The position numbers and the translations under genes are program-made. Below are positions 13,366 to 20,972 of a DNA stretch of 26,121 nt, piece by piece. Source of the DNA: JAIVGV01 sp035295985 (GTDB taxonomy: Bacteria; Acidobacteriota; Blastocatellia; Pyrinomonadales; Pyrinomonadaceae). Within the stretch, counting starts at the first letter, position 1. Every line of letters begins with the position of its first letter. The notes beneath the pieces were generated by a model that ran no database searches, was not told where the DNA came from, and saw only the letters and a list, made by a program, of their open reading frames with translations. The stretch is taken from positions 1 through 26,121 of the forward strand of contig DATHBT010000029.1 in assembly GCA_035295985.1 (NCBI GenBank). The letters are read 5' to 3'.

Positions 13366-14403
13366 CTACAGCGTGCGCGTCACCTTCGATAGCGACCGGG
13401 GCGCGTCGGGGTCGAGGCCCTTGCAGGCGGCGAGGAGGGCGGCGAAGAGCTGCATGGGGACGATGTAGGGGATGGCGGCGCGCGGTTCGTCGATCTCCGC
13501 CGGCATCAGTAGCGAGCGCGTGGCCGTGGCGGCTAGTCGTTCGTCTTCGGTGATGACGAGCGTGTCGGCGCGCAGTTCCTTGAGCCGTTCGAGGAGCGTG
13601 GAAGTTCCGTCGCGTGTGACGCCGGGCTGGGCGAAGACGACGACGGGAAAGTGGCGCTCGACCATCGCGAGCGGCCCGTGGAAGAAGTCGGCCGACGAGA
13701 ACCGCTCGGCCACGACGTAGCAGGTCTCCATCAGCTTCAAGGCCAGCTCGTAGGCGTTTGCGTAGAGCAACCCGCGCCCCACCACGACGCAGTTCTCCAT
13801 GAACACGTAGCGCTCGACCATCTCCTCGACCGCGGGGCGCAGCGCGAGCGCGGCATCCGTCCAGTCCGGGATGGCGTCGTAGTCGATGCGGCGCGCCTCG
13901 CTCTCGGCGAAGGCGGCGGCGAGCATGTGGAAGTGGAGCATCTGCCCCGTAAACGTCTTCGTCGCGGCGACCGAGCGCTCGCGCCCGCCGTGCGTGAGGA
14001 GCGTCTCGTCAACGAGCGTCGTCATCGTCGAGGCGGCCTCGTTCGTGATGCCGACGGTGTACGCGCCGCCCGCGCGCGCGTTCTCAAGGACGCGGTTGAT
14101 GTCTTCGCCCTCGCCCGACTGCGAGACGCCGACGACGAGCGCGTTTCGCAGGTTGAGGCGCGCGCCGTAGAGCGTGTGGACTGACGGGGCGGAGAGCGAG
14201 ACCGGGATGCCGGTCGTGATCTCCAACAGGTAGCGGCCGAAGAGCGCCGCGTTGTCGCTCGACCCGCGCGCGACGAGCACGATCAGATCGACGCCGCGCC
14301 CGCGCAGGAATTTCCCCAGCCGCTCGACCTTCGCGCGCTCCTCCGCAATCGTGCGGCGCAGCACCTCGGGCTGCTCCGCGATCTCCTGAAGCATCAGAGA
14401 CAA
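13366..14403 (-). CDS. SIS-domain sugar-phosphate protein, NagB-II/GlmS-isomerase-like
   Basis: A 345-residue protein with two SIS domains (about 25-165 and 195-335), like the isomerase half of GlmS but without the glutaminase half. Motifs: ARGSSDNA (45-52), GVSQSGEGEDI (92-102), ATKTFTGQ (147-154), YELALKLME (218-226), FHGPLAMV (241-248) and a C-terminal DAPRSLSKVT stretch. Stand-alone proteins of this type include the NagB-II glucosamine-6-phosphate deaminase of Shewanella and AgaS-like enzymes. The GH20 and NagX-like genes opposite favour an amino-sugar role. The start may be TTG at 14403 (GGGAGG 9 bases before it) or ATG at 14394, three codons in. The exact substrate is inferred. Confidence 0.85.
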   Translation of the reverse strand: MSLMLQEIAEQPEVLRRTIAEERAKVERLGKFLRGRGVDLIVLVARGSSDNAALFGRYLLEITTGIPVSLSAPSVHTLYGARLNLRNALVVGVSQSGEGEDINRVLENARAGGAYTVGITNEAASTMTTLVDETLLTHGGRERSVAATKTFTGQMLHFHMLAAAFAESEARRIDYDAIPDWTDAALALRPAVEEMVERYVFMENCVVVGRGLLYANAYELALKLMETCYVVAERFSSADFFHGPLAMVERHFPVVVFAQPGVTRDGTSTLLERLKELRADTLVITEDERLAATATRSLLMPAEIDEPRAAIPYIVPMQLFAALLAACKGLDPDAPRSLSKVTRTL

Positions 14404-14499
14404 CCTATGAAACCTCCCGCGCCGCGCGCCGTGCTACTATCGGGCCGAGACCGAGAGCGCCCCGTTCTAGCCGTCAACGTGTCTTCCACTTCCGAACTC

Positions 14500-16638
14500 A
14501 TGCGCGCCAATTTATCACGAAGCTTCTCGCACAGTCTTTTCGCGCGGTGCGCCGCGCTGCTGTTCCTGCTGCCGGCCCCCTCCTTCGCGCAGACGACCGC
14601 GCCGCAGGAACAGCAGGCCACGTCCGCGGCCGTTCAGGTCATCCCGCGCCCGAAGCAGTTGACGCCGGCGGGCGGCGACTTCCGGCTCTCGCGCCGCACG
14701 CGCCTCGCGCTCGCCGACCCGCGCTCGGAGGACGACCGCTTCGCCGCCGAAGATTTCATCGAGGACGTTCGGCAGACCGCAGACCTCACGCTGCGCGTCG
14801 GCGGCCGGCGCGACCGCGACACGATCCTCGTCGGCCTAATTACTCATCCGGGCGTCCAGTCGGCCTTAAAGCGCGCCAGCGTGGATGTGCCCGCGAACTT
14901 GAACGAAGAGGGCTACGTGCTCGCGGTCACGCCGCGCGAGATCGTCGTCGCCGGAAAGTCCGCGGCCGGCACGTTCTACGGCTTGCAGACTTTGAAGCAG
15001 CTCGTCCGGGGCGAGAGCGATTCGGCGCGCGTGCCGGGCGTGCGGATCGTTGACTGGCCCGCGATGCGCTGGCGCGGGATGTTCGACGACATCAACCGCG
15101 GCCCCGTGCCCACGCTCGACTACATCAAGCGACAGCTCCGCACAGAAGCCTCCTTCAAGCTCAACATGCACTCCTTCAACATGGAGAACATCGTCGAGTG
15201 GAGGTCGCACCCGCTGCTCGGCCCCGAAGGCGGCGCGCTCACGCGCGAGGAGATTCGCGAGCTGGTCGCCTACGCCCGCCGCTACCACATCGAACTCGTC
15301 CCGCAGCAGCAGACCTTCGGCCACCTGCGCAAGGTGCTCACGCTTGAGAAATACGCGCCGCTCGCCGAGTCACAACCCACGGCCGATGTGCTCACGCCGC
15401 AAAAACCCGAAACCTACGCGCTCATCGCCGACTGGTACAGGGAACTCGCCGAACTCTTCCCCGGCAGATTCTTCCACATCGGCGCGGACGAGGTCTTCGA
15501 GCTGGCGCAGGGGCAGAGCGCCGCGCAGGTGAAGGAGAAAGGCGTCGGCTTCGTCTATTTCGAGCACCTGCGGAGGGTGCGCGAGCTGCTCGCGCCGCAC
15601 AACCGGCGGCTCATGTTCTGGGGCGATATCGCGCTGCGCCACCCCGAGCTGATCACGAGCGTCCCGAAAGAGATGATCGTGATGAACTGGACTTACGGGC
15701 CGCGCGACGACTACACGGAGCGCATCCGTCCGTTCAAGGACGCCGGGCTAGAGCAGTTCGTCTGCCCCGGCGTCCACAGTTGGAACCAGATTTTCCCGGC
15801 GCACGATCAGACTGTTAAGAACGTCGTCAACTTCGTCCGCGACGGCCAGCGCGCCGGTGCGCTCGGTGCGTTGAACACGCAGTGGGACGACGACGGCGAG
15901 TCGCTCTTCGAGATGGTCTGGTACGGCGTCGTCCTCGGCGCGGCGGCCTCTTGGCAGGAGGGCGAAGTAAACGTCGAGCAGTTCGAACGGGACTTCGACT
16001 GGGCCTTCTTCCGCGCCGACGGCGACCGGTTCGTCCGCTCGATCCGCACGCTCGGCTCCGTCAACACCATGCTCGGCATCCCGACCACCAACCCCGTCTT
16101 CTGGCAGGAGCCTTTCACGCCCGCGTTTCAGGAGCGCGCCCGCTCGCTGCGCGAGAAGACGAAGCAGATGCGCCTCGCGGTCGAAGGCGTCGAAGAGACC
16201 ATCACGCGCGAACGCCCGCGCGCGCGCCGCAACCGCACGATGCTCCCCGCGCTCGTCTTCGCCGCGCGCCGCTTCGATCACATGGGGCGGCGGATGCAGG
16301 TCGTCGAGCAGTTCTCGCAGGAATACTGGCGAGCCTACCTGAACCTCTCGGAGCAGCGTGGCGTCGCGAGCCGTTTGCGCCGCTACCACGGCCCCGTCTA
16401 TAACCACCTGCGCGAGATGGCCGAGGAGTTGTCGCTCCTTCGCGCCGCCTACCGCGAACGCTGGCTCGCCGAGAACCGTCCCTACTGGCTCGACAGCATA
16501 ACGGCGCGCTACGACCGCGCCATACAGCAGTGGCTCGACAAGAGCAAGGCGCTCGAAGAGGCGATGCGCGACTACAACGAGACCTCGATCCTGCCCAGCC
16601 CCGAAGAGTTCGGCCTCGGGCCGCGCCCGCAGCCGTGA
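14500..16638 (+). CDS. GH20 beta-N-acetylhexosaminidase, secreted
   Basis: A 712-residue protein when started at ATG 14500, which gives a clean signal peptide (basic SRSFSHSLFAR, hydrophobic ALLFLLP, cleavage after PSFA). An ATG at 14407 is in frame but would put 31 unlikely residues before it. A GH20b N-terminal domain (about 45-165, ending GTFYGLQTLKQL) is followed by the GH20 barrel, which has the catalytic pair D330-E331 in HIGADEV. These enzymes remove terminal GlcNAc or GalNAc with help from the substrate acetamido group. The last 200 residues are a helical extension that I do not recognise. Its stop codon overlaps the NagX-like start (TGATG), indicating translational coupling. Likely role: chitin oligomer, glycan or wall-fragment breakdown in the periplasm. 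Confidence 0.92.
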   Translation: MRANLSRSFSHSLFARCAALLFLLPAPSFAQTTAPQEQQATSAAVQVIPRPKQLTPAGGDFRLSRRTRLALADPRSEDDRFAAEDFIEDVRQTADLTLRVGGRRDRDTILVGLITHPGVQSALKRASVDVPANLNEEGYVLAVTPREIVVAGKSAAGTFYGLQTLKQLVRGESDSARVPGVRIVDWPAMRWRGMFDDINRGPVPTLDYIKRQLRTEASFKLNMHSFNMENIVEWRSHPLLGPEGGALTREEIRELVAYARRYHIELVPQQQTFGHLRKVLTLEKYAPLAESQPTADVLTPQKPETYALIADWYRELAELFPGRFFHIGADEVFELAQGQSAAQVKEKGVGFVYFEHLRRVRELLAPHNRRLMFWGDIALRHPELITSVPKEMIVMNWTYGPRDDYTERIRPFKDAGLEQFVCPGVHSWNQIFPAHDQTVKNVVNFVRDGQRAGALGALNTQWDDDGESLFEMVWYGVVLGAAASWQEGEVNVEQFERDFDWAFFRADGDRFVRSIRTLGSVNTMLGIPTTNPVFWQEPFTPAFQERARSLREKTKQMRLAVEGVEETITRERPRARRNRTMLPALVFAARRFDHMGRRMQVVEQFSQEYWRAYLNLSEQRGVASRLRRYHGPVYNHLREMAEELSLLRAAYRERWLAENRPYWLDSITARYDRAIQQWLDKSKALEEAMRDYNETSILPSPEEFGLGPRPQP

Positions 16639-17804
16639 TGGAGTCTCCGGTGGACGTTACGACTGAGACCAAGCGTGACGGCGCAAGCCGTCTCCTGTCG
16701 CTCGACGCCTTCCGCGGCGCGACCATCGCCGGGATGATCCTCGTCAACAACCCCGGCTCGTGGTCGCACATCTACTGGCCGCTGCGCCACGCCGAGTGGC
16801 ACGGGTGGACGCCGACCGACTGGGTCTTCCCCTTCTTCCTCTTCATCGTCGGCGTCTCGATCACGCTGGCACTTTCGCGCCGCGCCGAAGCCGGCGGCCC
16901 GCAGCGTGATCTTTATCTGAAGATCGCGCGCCGGACGCTCATCATCTTCGCCCTCGGCCTCCTCCTCGCCGGCTTCCCGTTCTTCAACCTCTCCACGATT
17001 CGTGTGACGGGCGTCCTGAACCGCATCGCCGTCTGCTACTTCTTTTCCGCGGTCATCTTCCTTAAAACAGATTGGAAGAAACAGCTCCTCATCACTGCCG
17101 CGCTGCTCGTCGGCTACTGGGCGGTAGTCGCGCTCGTCCCCGCGCCCGGCTACGCCGCGGGCGATCTGTCGAAGGAGGGGAGCATCGTCTCGTTCGTTGA
17201 CCGGAAGCTCCTCGGCGAACACATCTGGAAGGGCGGCGGGCGCGTCTATGACCCGGAAGGGATTCTGAGCACGCTGCCGGCGATTGCGACGACGCTCTGC
17301 GGCGTGCTCGCGGGCCACTGGATGAGGCGCAGGCGGGACGCCTACGAGATGGCCGCCGGGATGTTCGCCGCCGGGGTGGTCTGCGTCATGATCGGCTGGG
17401 CGTGGAACCCCTGGCTCCCGATCAACAAGCCGCTGTGGACGAGTTCCTACGTCGTCTTCACCGCCGGGTGGGCGCTGCTGCTGCTCGCGCTCTGCTACTG
17501 GCTCATAGACATCAAGGGCTACAGGCGATGGTCGCTGCCCCTCGTCGTCTTCGGCGTGAACGCGCTCGCCGTCTTCGTGCTGACCGGACTCGTCGCGCGC
17601 GCGATGACGATCAGGGAGTGGTGGAGCCTACCGCGCCCGGACGGGACGGCGGGGGCGAATCTGCAAACGTACCTCTACCAGAACCTCTTCGCCTCGTGGC
17701 TCTCGCCCGTGAACGCGTCGCTCGCCTACGCCCTCTGCTTCGTACTCGTCTGGCTCGGCCTGATGGCGATTCTCTACCGGAAGAAGATTTACATCAAAGT
17801 CTGA
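16638..17804 (+). CDS. nagX: NagX/HGSNAT-like transmembrane acyltransferase (DUF5009 family)
   Basis: A 388-residue polytopic membrane protein with about ten hydrophobic segments. The N-terminal block RLLSLDAFRG (18-27) and RHAEWHG (50-56), followed by DWVFPFFLFIVG, matches heparan-alpha-glucosaminide N-acetyltransferase. H51 aligns with the active-site His of that enzyme. In bacteria the family is called NagX when it sits in GlcNAc-utilisation loci, and an acyl transfer to amino sugar across the membrane is proposed. The ATG at 16638 shares bases with the GH20 stop, so the two are translated together. The GH20, SIS and NagX-like context supports amino-sugar metabolism. The symbol rests on family and context; the reaction is not proven. 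Confidence 0.87.
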   Translation: MESPVDVTTETKRDGASRLLSLDAFRGATIAGMILVNNPGSWSHIYWPLRHAEWHGWTPTDWVFPFFLFIVGVSITLALSRRAEAGGPQRDLYLKIARRTLIIFALGLLLAGFPFFNLSTIRVTGVLNRIAVCYFFSAVIFLKTDWKKQLLITAALLVGYWAVVALVPAPGYAAGDLSKEGSIVSFVDRKLLGEHIWKGGGRVYDPEGILSTLPAIATTLCGVLAGHWMRRRRDAYEMAAGMFAAGVVCVMIGWAWNPWLPINKPLWTSSYVVFTAGWALLLLALCYWLIDIKGYRRWSLPLVVFGVNALAVFVLTGLVARAMTIREWWSLPRPDGTAGANLQTYLYQNLFASWLSPVNASLAYALCFVLVWLGLMAILYRKKIYIKV

Positions 17805-17823
17805 CGCGACGGATCGACCCGGC

Positions 17824-18777
17824 TTGAACACGACAGCGACACGAAAACGCCGGCGGCTGCACCCCCCTCTTCTTCGCGCCTTTGCGCCTTTGCGTGAACC
17901 CTCTTTCCGCGCCGGCAAAAAGCCCCACGCAAAGGCGCAAAGGCGCGAAGGCGTTGGGTGCAGGTTTCGGGCCGGCGCAACTACATATGCCCCGCTGCTG
18001 GCCTGCTTCGCTTGCGCCCTCGCGTGTTGCTTGTCAACCGGCTCGGCCGCCGGGCCGGAATCTCCGAGGCGCACGCTGCGCGTGATGAGCTACAACGTCC
18101 ACGTCGGCATGGGCATGGACAAGCAGATCGACCTGCGGCGCATCGCCCAAGTCATCAACCGCGAACGGCCCGACCTCGTCGGCTTGCAGGAGGTTGACGT
18201 TGGCGTTGAGCGCACGGGCCGCGTCGATCAGCTGGCCGAGCTTGCTCGCCTGACCGGGATGCGGGCGGCGTTTGCGCCGAACCTTGAATACCAGGGCGGC
18301 TGGTACGGCGTCGCCGTGCTCTCGCGGTTTCCGATCCTCAAGACCGAGCACAGGCTCTTCGATCACCTGCGCGAGGCGGAGCGGCGCGGCTACCTGCGGA
18401 TCGAAGTCAGGGCGGGCGGGCGACGCCTGAATTTTGCGACGACGCACCTCGACTACCAGCACCACGACAACCGCCGCTTCGAGACGGAGCAGCTACTCGC
18501 CGCGCTCGGCGGCGCGCGCACGCCGCTCGTCGTCGCGGGCGACTTCAACGACGAGCCGTCGGGCGACAGCTACAAGCTGATGCTGACTCGCTTCGCGGAC
18601 GCGTGGGCCGCAGCCCCGCCGCGAGGCGGCGGCCTGACTTACCCGGCGGACAAGCCGGTCAAGCGGATCGACTACATCTTTCACTCCGCGGCGCTGCGCG
18701 CGCGCCGCGCGTGGGTAGTCGAATCGCTCGCGTCGGATCACAGGGCCGTCGTGGCGGAGTTGGAGCTCAGAGATTGA
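17824..18777 (+). CDS. Endonuclease/exonuclease/phosphatase-fold metal-dependent hydrolase, start uncertain
   Basis: The conserved domain begins at about codon 84 of the frame opened by TTG at 17824. Motifs: SYNVH (N91), LQEVD (E123), THLDYQ, GDFNDEP, RIDYIF and SDH (D305, H306), the full metal and catalytic set of the EEP fold. Substrates of the family include nucleic acids, phosphoinositides and sphingomyelin, so the substrate is open. A hydrophobic run before the domain (PLLACFACALACCLSTG) looks like a signal sequence, possibly for a lipoprotein. No ATG or GTG lies in frame before that run; only TTG 17824 or TTG 17890 are available. The first 50 codons cover a large inverted repeat and read as low-complexity basic sequence. 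A 24-base gap leads to murE. Confidence 0.8.
   Translation: MNTTATRKRRRLHPPLLRAFAPLREPSFRAGKKPHAKAQRREGVGCRFRAGATTYAPLLACFACALACCLSTGSAAGPESPRRTLRVMSYNVHVGMGMDKQIDLRRIAQVINRERPDLVGLQEVDVGVERTGRVDQLAELARLTGMRAAFAPNLEYQGGWYGVAVLSRFPILKTEHRLFDHLREAERRGYLRIEVRAGGRRLNFATTHLDYQHHDNRRFETEQLLAALGGARTPLVVAGDFNDEPSGDSYKLMLTRFADAWAAAPPRGGGLTYPADKPVKRIDYIFHSAALRARRAWVVESLASDHRAVVAELELRD
17872..17950. repeat. 25-base inverted repeat of CGCCTTTG words overlapping the 5' end of the EEP gene
   Basis: The arms 17872-17896 and 17926-17950 are perfect complements, separated by a 29-base loop. Each arm contains GCGCCTTTGCG-type words in tandem. Similar CCTTTGCG inverted repeats are widespread between genes of many environmental bacteria. 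It lies 67 bases after the NagX-like stop, where it can act as a terminator or 3' structure, but it also lies inside the only open frame that leads to the EEP signal sequence. Confidence 0.8.
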
Positions 18778-18801
18778 GGAGATACGGGGAAGGAACGTTC
18801 G

Positions 18802-20352
18802 ATGACGGATGAAGTGACAGCATCGGCGCGGGTCACGCTCGCCGACGTGGCGCGCGCGACGGGCGCGGAGCTTTCGGGCGACAGCACTGCTTTGGTGGCG
18901 GACGTGACGTACGACTCGCGGCAGGCGCGTGCGGGCTGGCTCTTCGTCGCCATCCGCGGCGAGCGGTTCGACGCGAACCGCTTCGTCCCCGAAGTCATGC
19001 GGCAGGGCGCTGCCGGCGTCGTCTCGGAGCTTGAGCGCCCGGCGGATTTCGCGGGCGCGTGGCTGCGCGTCGCGGACGCGCGCGCCGCGCTGGCCGTCGC
19101 CGCGGCGGAAGTCCACCGTCACCCTTCGCACGAGCTGCGACTCGTCGGCATCACCGGCACGAACGGCAAGACGACGACGGCGCACCTGGTCGCAGCGGTC
19201 GTCGAGGCCGCGGGCGAGAAGGTGGCGGTCATGGGCACGGTCGGCTACAGGATCGGGGACGAAAATTTCGACGCCGTCCATACGACGCCCGAAGCCTCCG
19301 AGGTTCAGCGCTTCCTGCGCCGCGCGGCCGACGCGGGCTGCCGCGTCGCCGTGATGGAAAGCTCCTCGCAGGCGCTCGACCTGCGCCGCTGCGACGCGCT
19401 CGAAGTTGCGGTCGCCGTCTTCACCAACCTGACGCAGGATCACCTCGACTACCACGGCACGATGGAGAACTACTTCGACGCCAAGCGCCGCCTCTTCGAC
19501 GGCCGGACGGGTGCGCGCCCCGCCGCTTCGGTCGTCAACGCGGACGACCCGTACGGCGCGCGGCTCGCCGGAGAGATCGCGCGCGACGGCGGGCGCGTGC
19601 TGCGTTACTCGCCCGGCGCGGGCGTGGAAGGGGGCGCGGAAGTGTCAGCCCACGAAGCGGCGGGCGCTGATGTCTTCGCGCGCGAAGTCGAGTTTTCGCT
19701 CGGCGGCAACACCTTCGAGTTGGTGGCTCCCGCGGGAACGCGCCGCGTGCGCTCGCCGCTCGTCGGCCGCCCGCACGTCTATAACGCGCTCGCCGCGGCG
19801 GCGACGGGCCACGCCCTCGGCTACCCGCTCGAAACAATCGCGCTCGCCATCGAGACCTGCGCCGGCGCGCCCGGCCGCTTCGAGCGCGTCGCGCACGCGG
19901 GCGACTTCACAGTGGCCGTCGATTACGCGCACACGGACGACGCGCTCCGCAACGTCCTCTCGTCGGCGCGCGACGTGGCCGCACCCGGCGCGCGCATCAT
20001 CGCCGTCTTCGGCTGCGGCGGCGACCGAGACCGCACGAAGCGCGCGCCGATGGGCGAGGCGGCTGCGACTTACAGCGACATCGTCATCCTCACCTCCGAC
20101 AACCCGCGCACCGAAGACCCGGAGGCGATCCTCCGCGACGCCGAAGTCGGCCTCAGACGCGTCGGCAAGCCGTACTTGAAATTCGTCGAGCGGCGCGAGG
20201 CGATCCGCCGCGCGATCCGAGAGGCGCGCACAGGGGACGTGGTCGTCATCGCCGGCAAGGGCCACGAGACCTACCAGATCATCGGCGCAGTCTCTCACCA
20301 CTTCGACGACCGCGAGGTCGCGCGCGAGGCTCTGGCCGAGAGCGGCCTTTAG
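18802..20352 (+). CDS. murE: UDP-N-acetylmuramoyl-tripeptide synthase, meso-DAP-adding (MurE)
   Basis: A 516-residue Mur ligase that joins meso-diaminopimelate to UDP-MurNAc-L-Ala-D-Glu with ATP in the cytoplasm. The N-terminal UDP-binding domain has TYDSRQARAGWLF. The ATP loop GITGTNGKTTT is at 116-126. TNLTQDHLDYHGTMENY leads to the carbamylated Lys position K228. DNPR (433-436) specifies meso-DAP, and GKGHETYQ (485-492) is present. The usual EVSSHAL segment reads ESSSQAL (186-192), so the His is Gln. AAGGA lies 7 bases before the ATG. It stands outside any division/cell-wall cluster, following an EEP hydrolase in a run that starts with GH20. Whether the genome has a second murE cannot be seen here. 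Confidence 0.93.
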   Translation: MTDEVTASARVTLADVARATGAELSGDSTALVADVTYDSRQARAGWLFVAIRGERFDANRFVPEVMRQGAAGVVSELERPADFAGAWLRVADARAALAVAAAEVHRHPSHELRLVGITGTNGKTTTAHLVAAVVEAAGEKVAVMGTVGYRIGDENFDAVHTTPEASEVQRFLRRAADAGCRVAVMESSSQALDLRRCDALEVAVAVFTNLTQDHLDYHGTMENYFDAKRRLFDGRTGARPAASVVNADDPYGARLAGEIARDGGRVLRYSPGAGVEGGAEVSAHEAAGADVFAREVEFSLGGNTFELVAPAGTRRVRSPLVGRPHVYNALAAAATGHALGYPLETIALAIETCAGAPGRFERVAHAGDFTVAVDYAHTDDALRNVLSSARDVAAPGARIIAVFGCGGDRDRTKRAPMGEAAATYSDIVILTSDNPRTEDPEAILRDAEVGLRRVGKPYLKFVERREAIRRAIREARTGDVVVIAGKGHETYQIIGAVSHHFDDREVAREALAESGL

Positions 20353-20382
20353 TCCCGGCATGACGGCGATAATCACGAGACC

Positions 20383-20955
20383 ATGAACGACTCCCACTCT
20401 CCTCCGATCATTTCCCCGGACGGGCGATTCGAGGTCGTCGTCGAGACGACAACGGATCGCTTTGAAGTGCTATACGACACTGTCCTGAGGGATCGCGTGT
20501 CCGGCGAGCGCCTGTTCGAATGCCCCGGAACCCCGCGCGCCGAATTCTCCGCCGACGGCACTCTCACGATCGATACGTCGGGTTCCGACCAACGCGTCAT
20601 ACAGATCGATTTGGCCGGCCGGGCCTTTCGCACGAGCGGCAACGAGCCGTGGCTGCCCTTGGCGGCGTGGCGCGGGTTGGAGGCGGCTTACAGACGCGGG
20701 TGGGCGGATGGATTGAACTTCCGGACGGTGGGGAAGGGGGCCGTGTTCCCCTGGGTGACGACTGCGCTCCTGGCCGGCTCGATCCTGTTGTTGCTCGTGC
20801 TGAGCGTGCAGCCGCTCCTGGACGGCGCTGCACGGGCCGTCTTGCTGGCGTTGGGCGGCGTCGGCGTGCTGTTCTTCGGCTGGTTGGCTGCCGGCGACAT
20901 CAGCGCGTGGGCGCTGCTTAGAAAACTCAGGCGCACGCCCTGGCCGAGAGGCTGA
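20383..20955 (+). CDS. Hypothetical membrane protein with a beta-rich N-terminus
   Basis: A 190-residue protein that I do not recognise. Residues 8-90 are beta-rich with SPDGRFEVVV and, later, SADGTLTID, spaced like blades of a propeller, but there are too few for a complete one. Two hydrophobic segments (about 124-144 and 150-171) form a membrane hairpin, followed by a basic tail. There is no signal peptide, so the beta-rich part is probably cytoplasmic. It starts 30 bases after murE on the same strand with a weak ribosome site and ends 17 bases from the convergent APC permease gene, without a visible terminator. Function unknown. Confidence 0.7.
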   Translation: MNDSHSPPIISPDGRFEVVVETTTDRFEVLYDTVLRDRVSGERLFECPGTPRAEFSADGTLTIDTSGSDQRVIQIDLAGRAFRTSGNEPWLPLAAWRGLEAAYRRGWADGLNFRTVGKGAVFPWVTTALLAGSILLLLVLSVQPLLDGAARAVLLALGGVGVLFFGWLAAGDISAWALLRKLRRTPWPRG

Positions 20956-20972
20956 CGCCAGCGTCGCGCGCT

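Noticed and set aside
17872..17950. Insertion sequence or transposon end
   Set aside because: There is a perfect inverted repeat, but no transposase, no flanking duplication I can see, and the 29-base interior is too short for a cargo.
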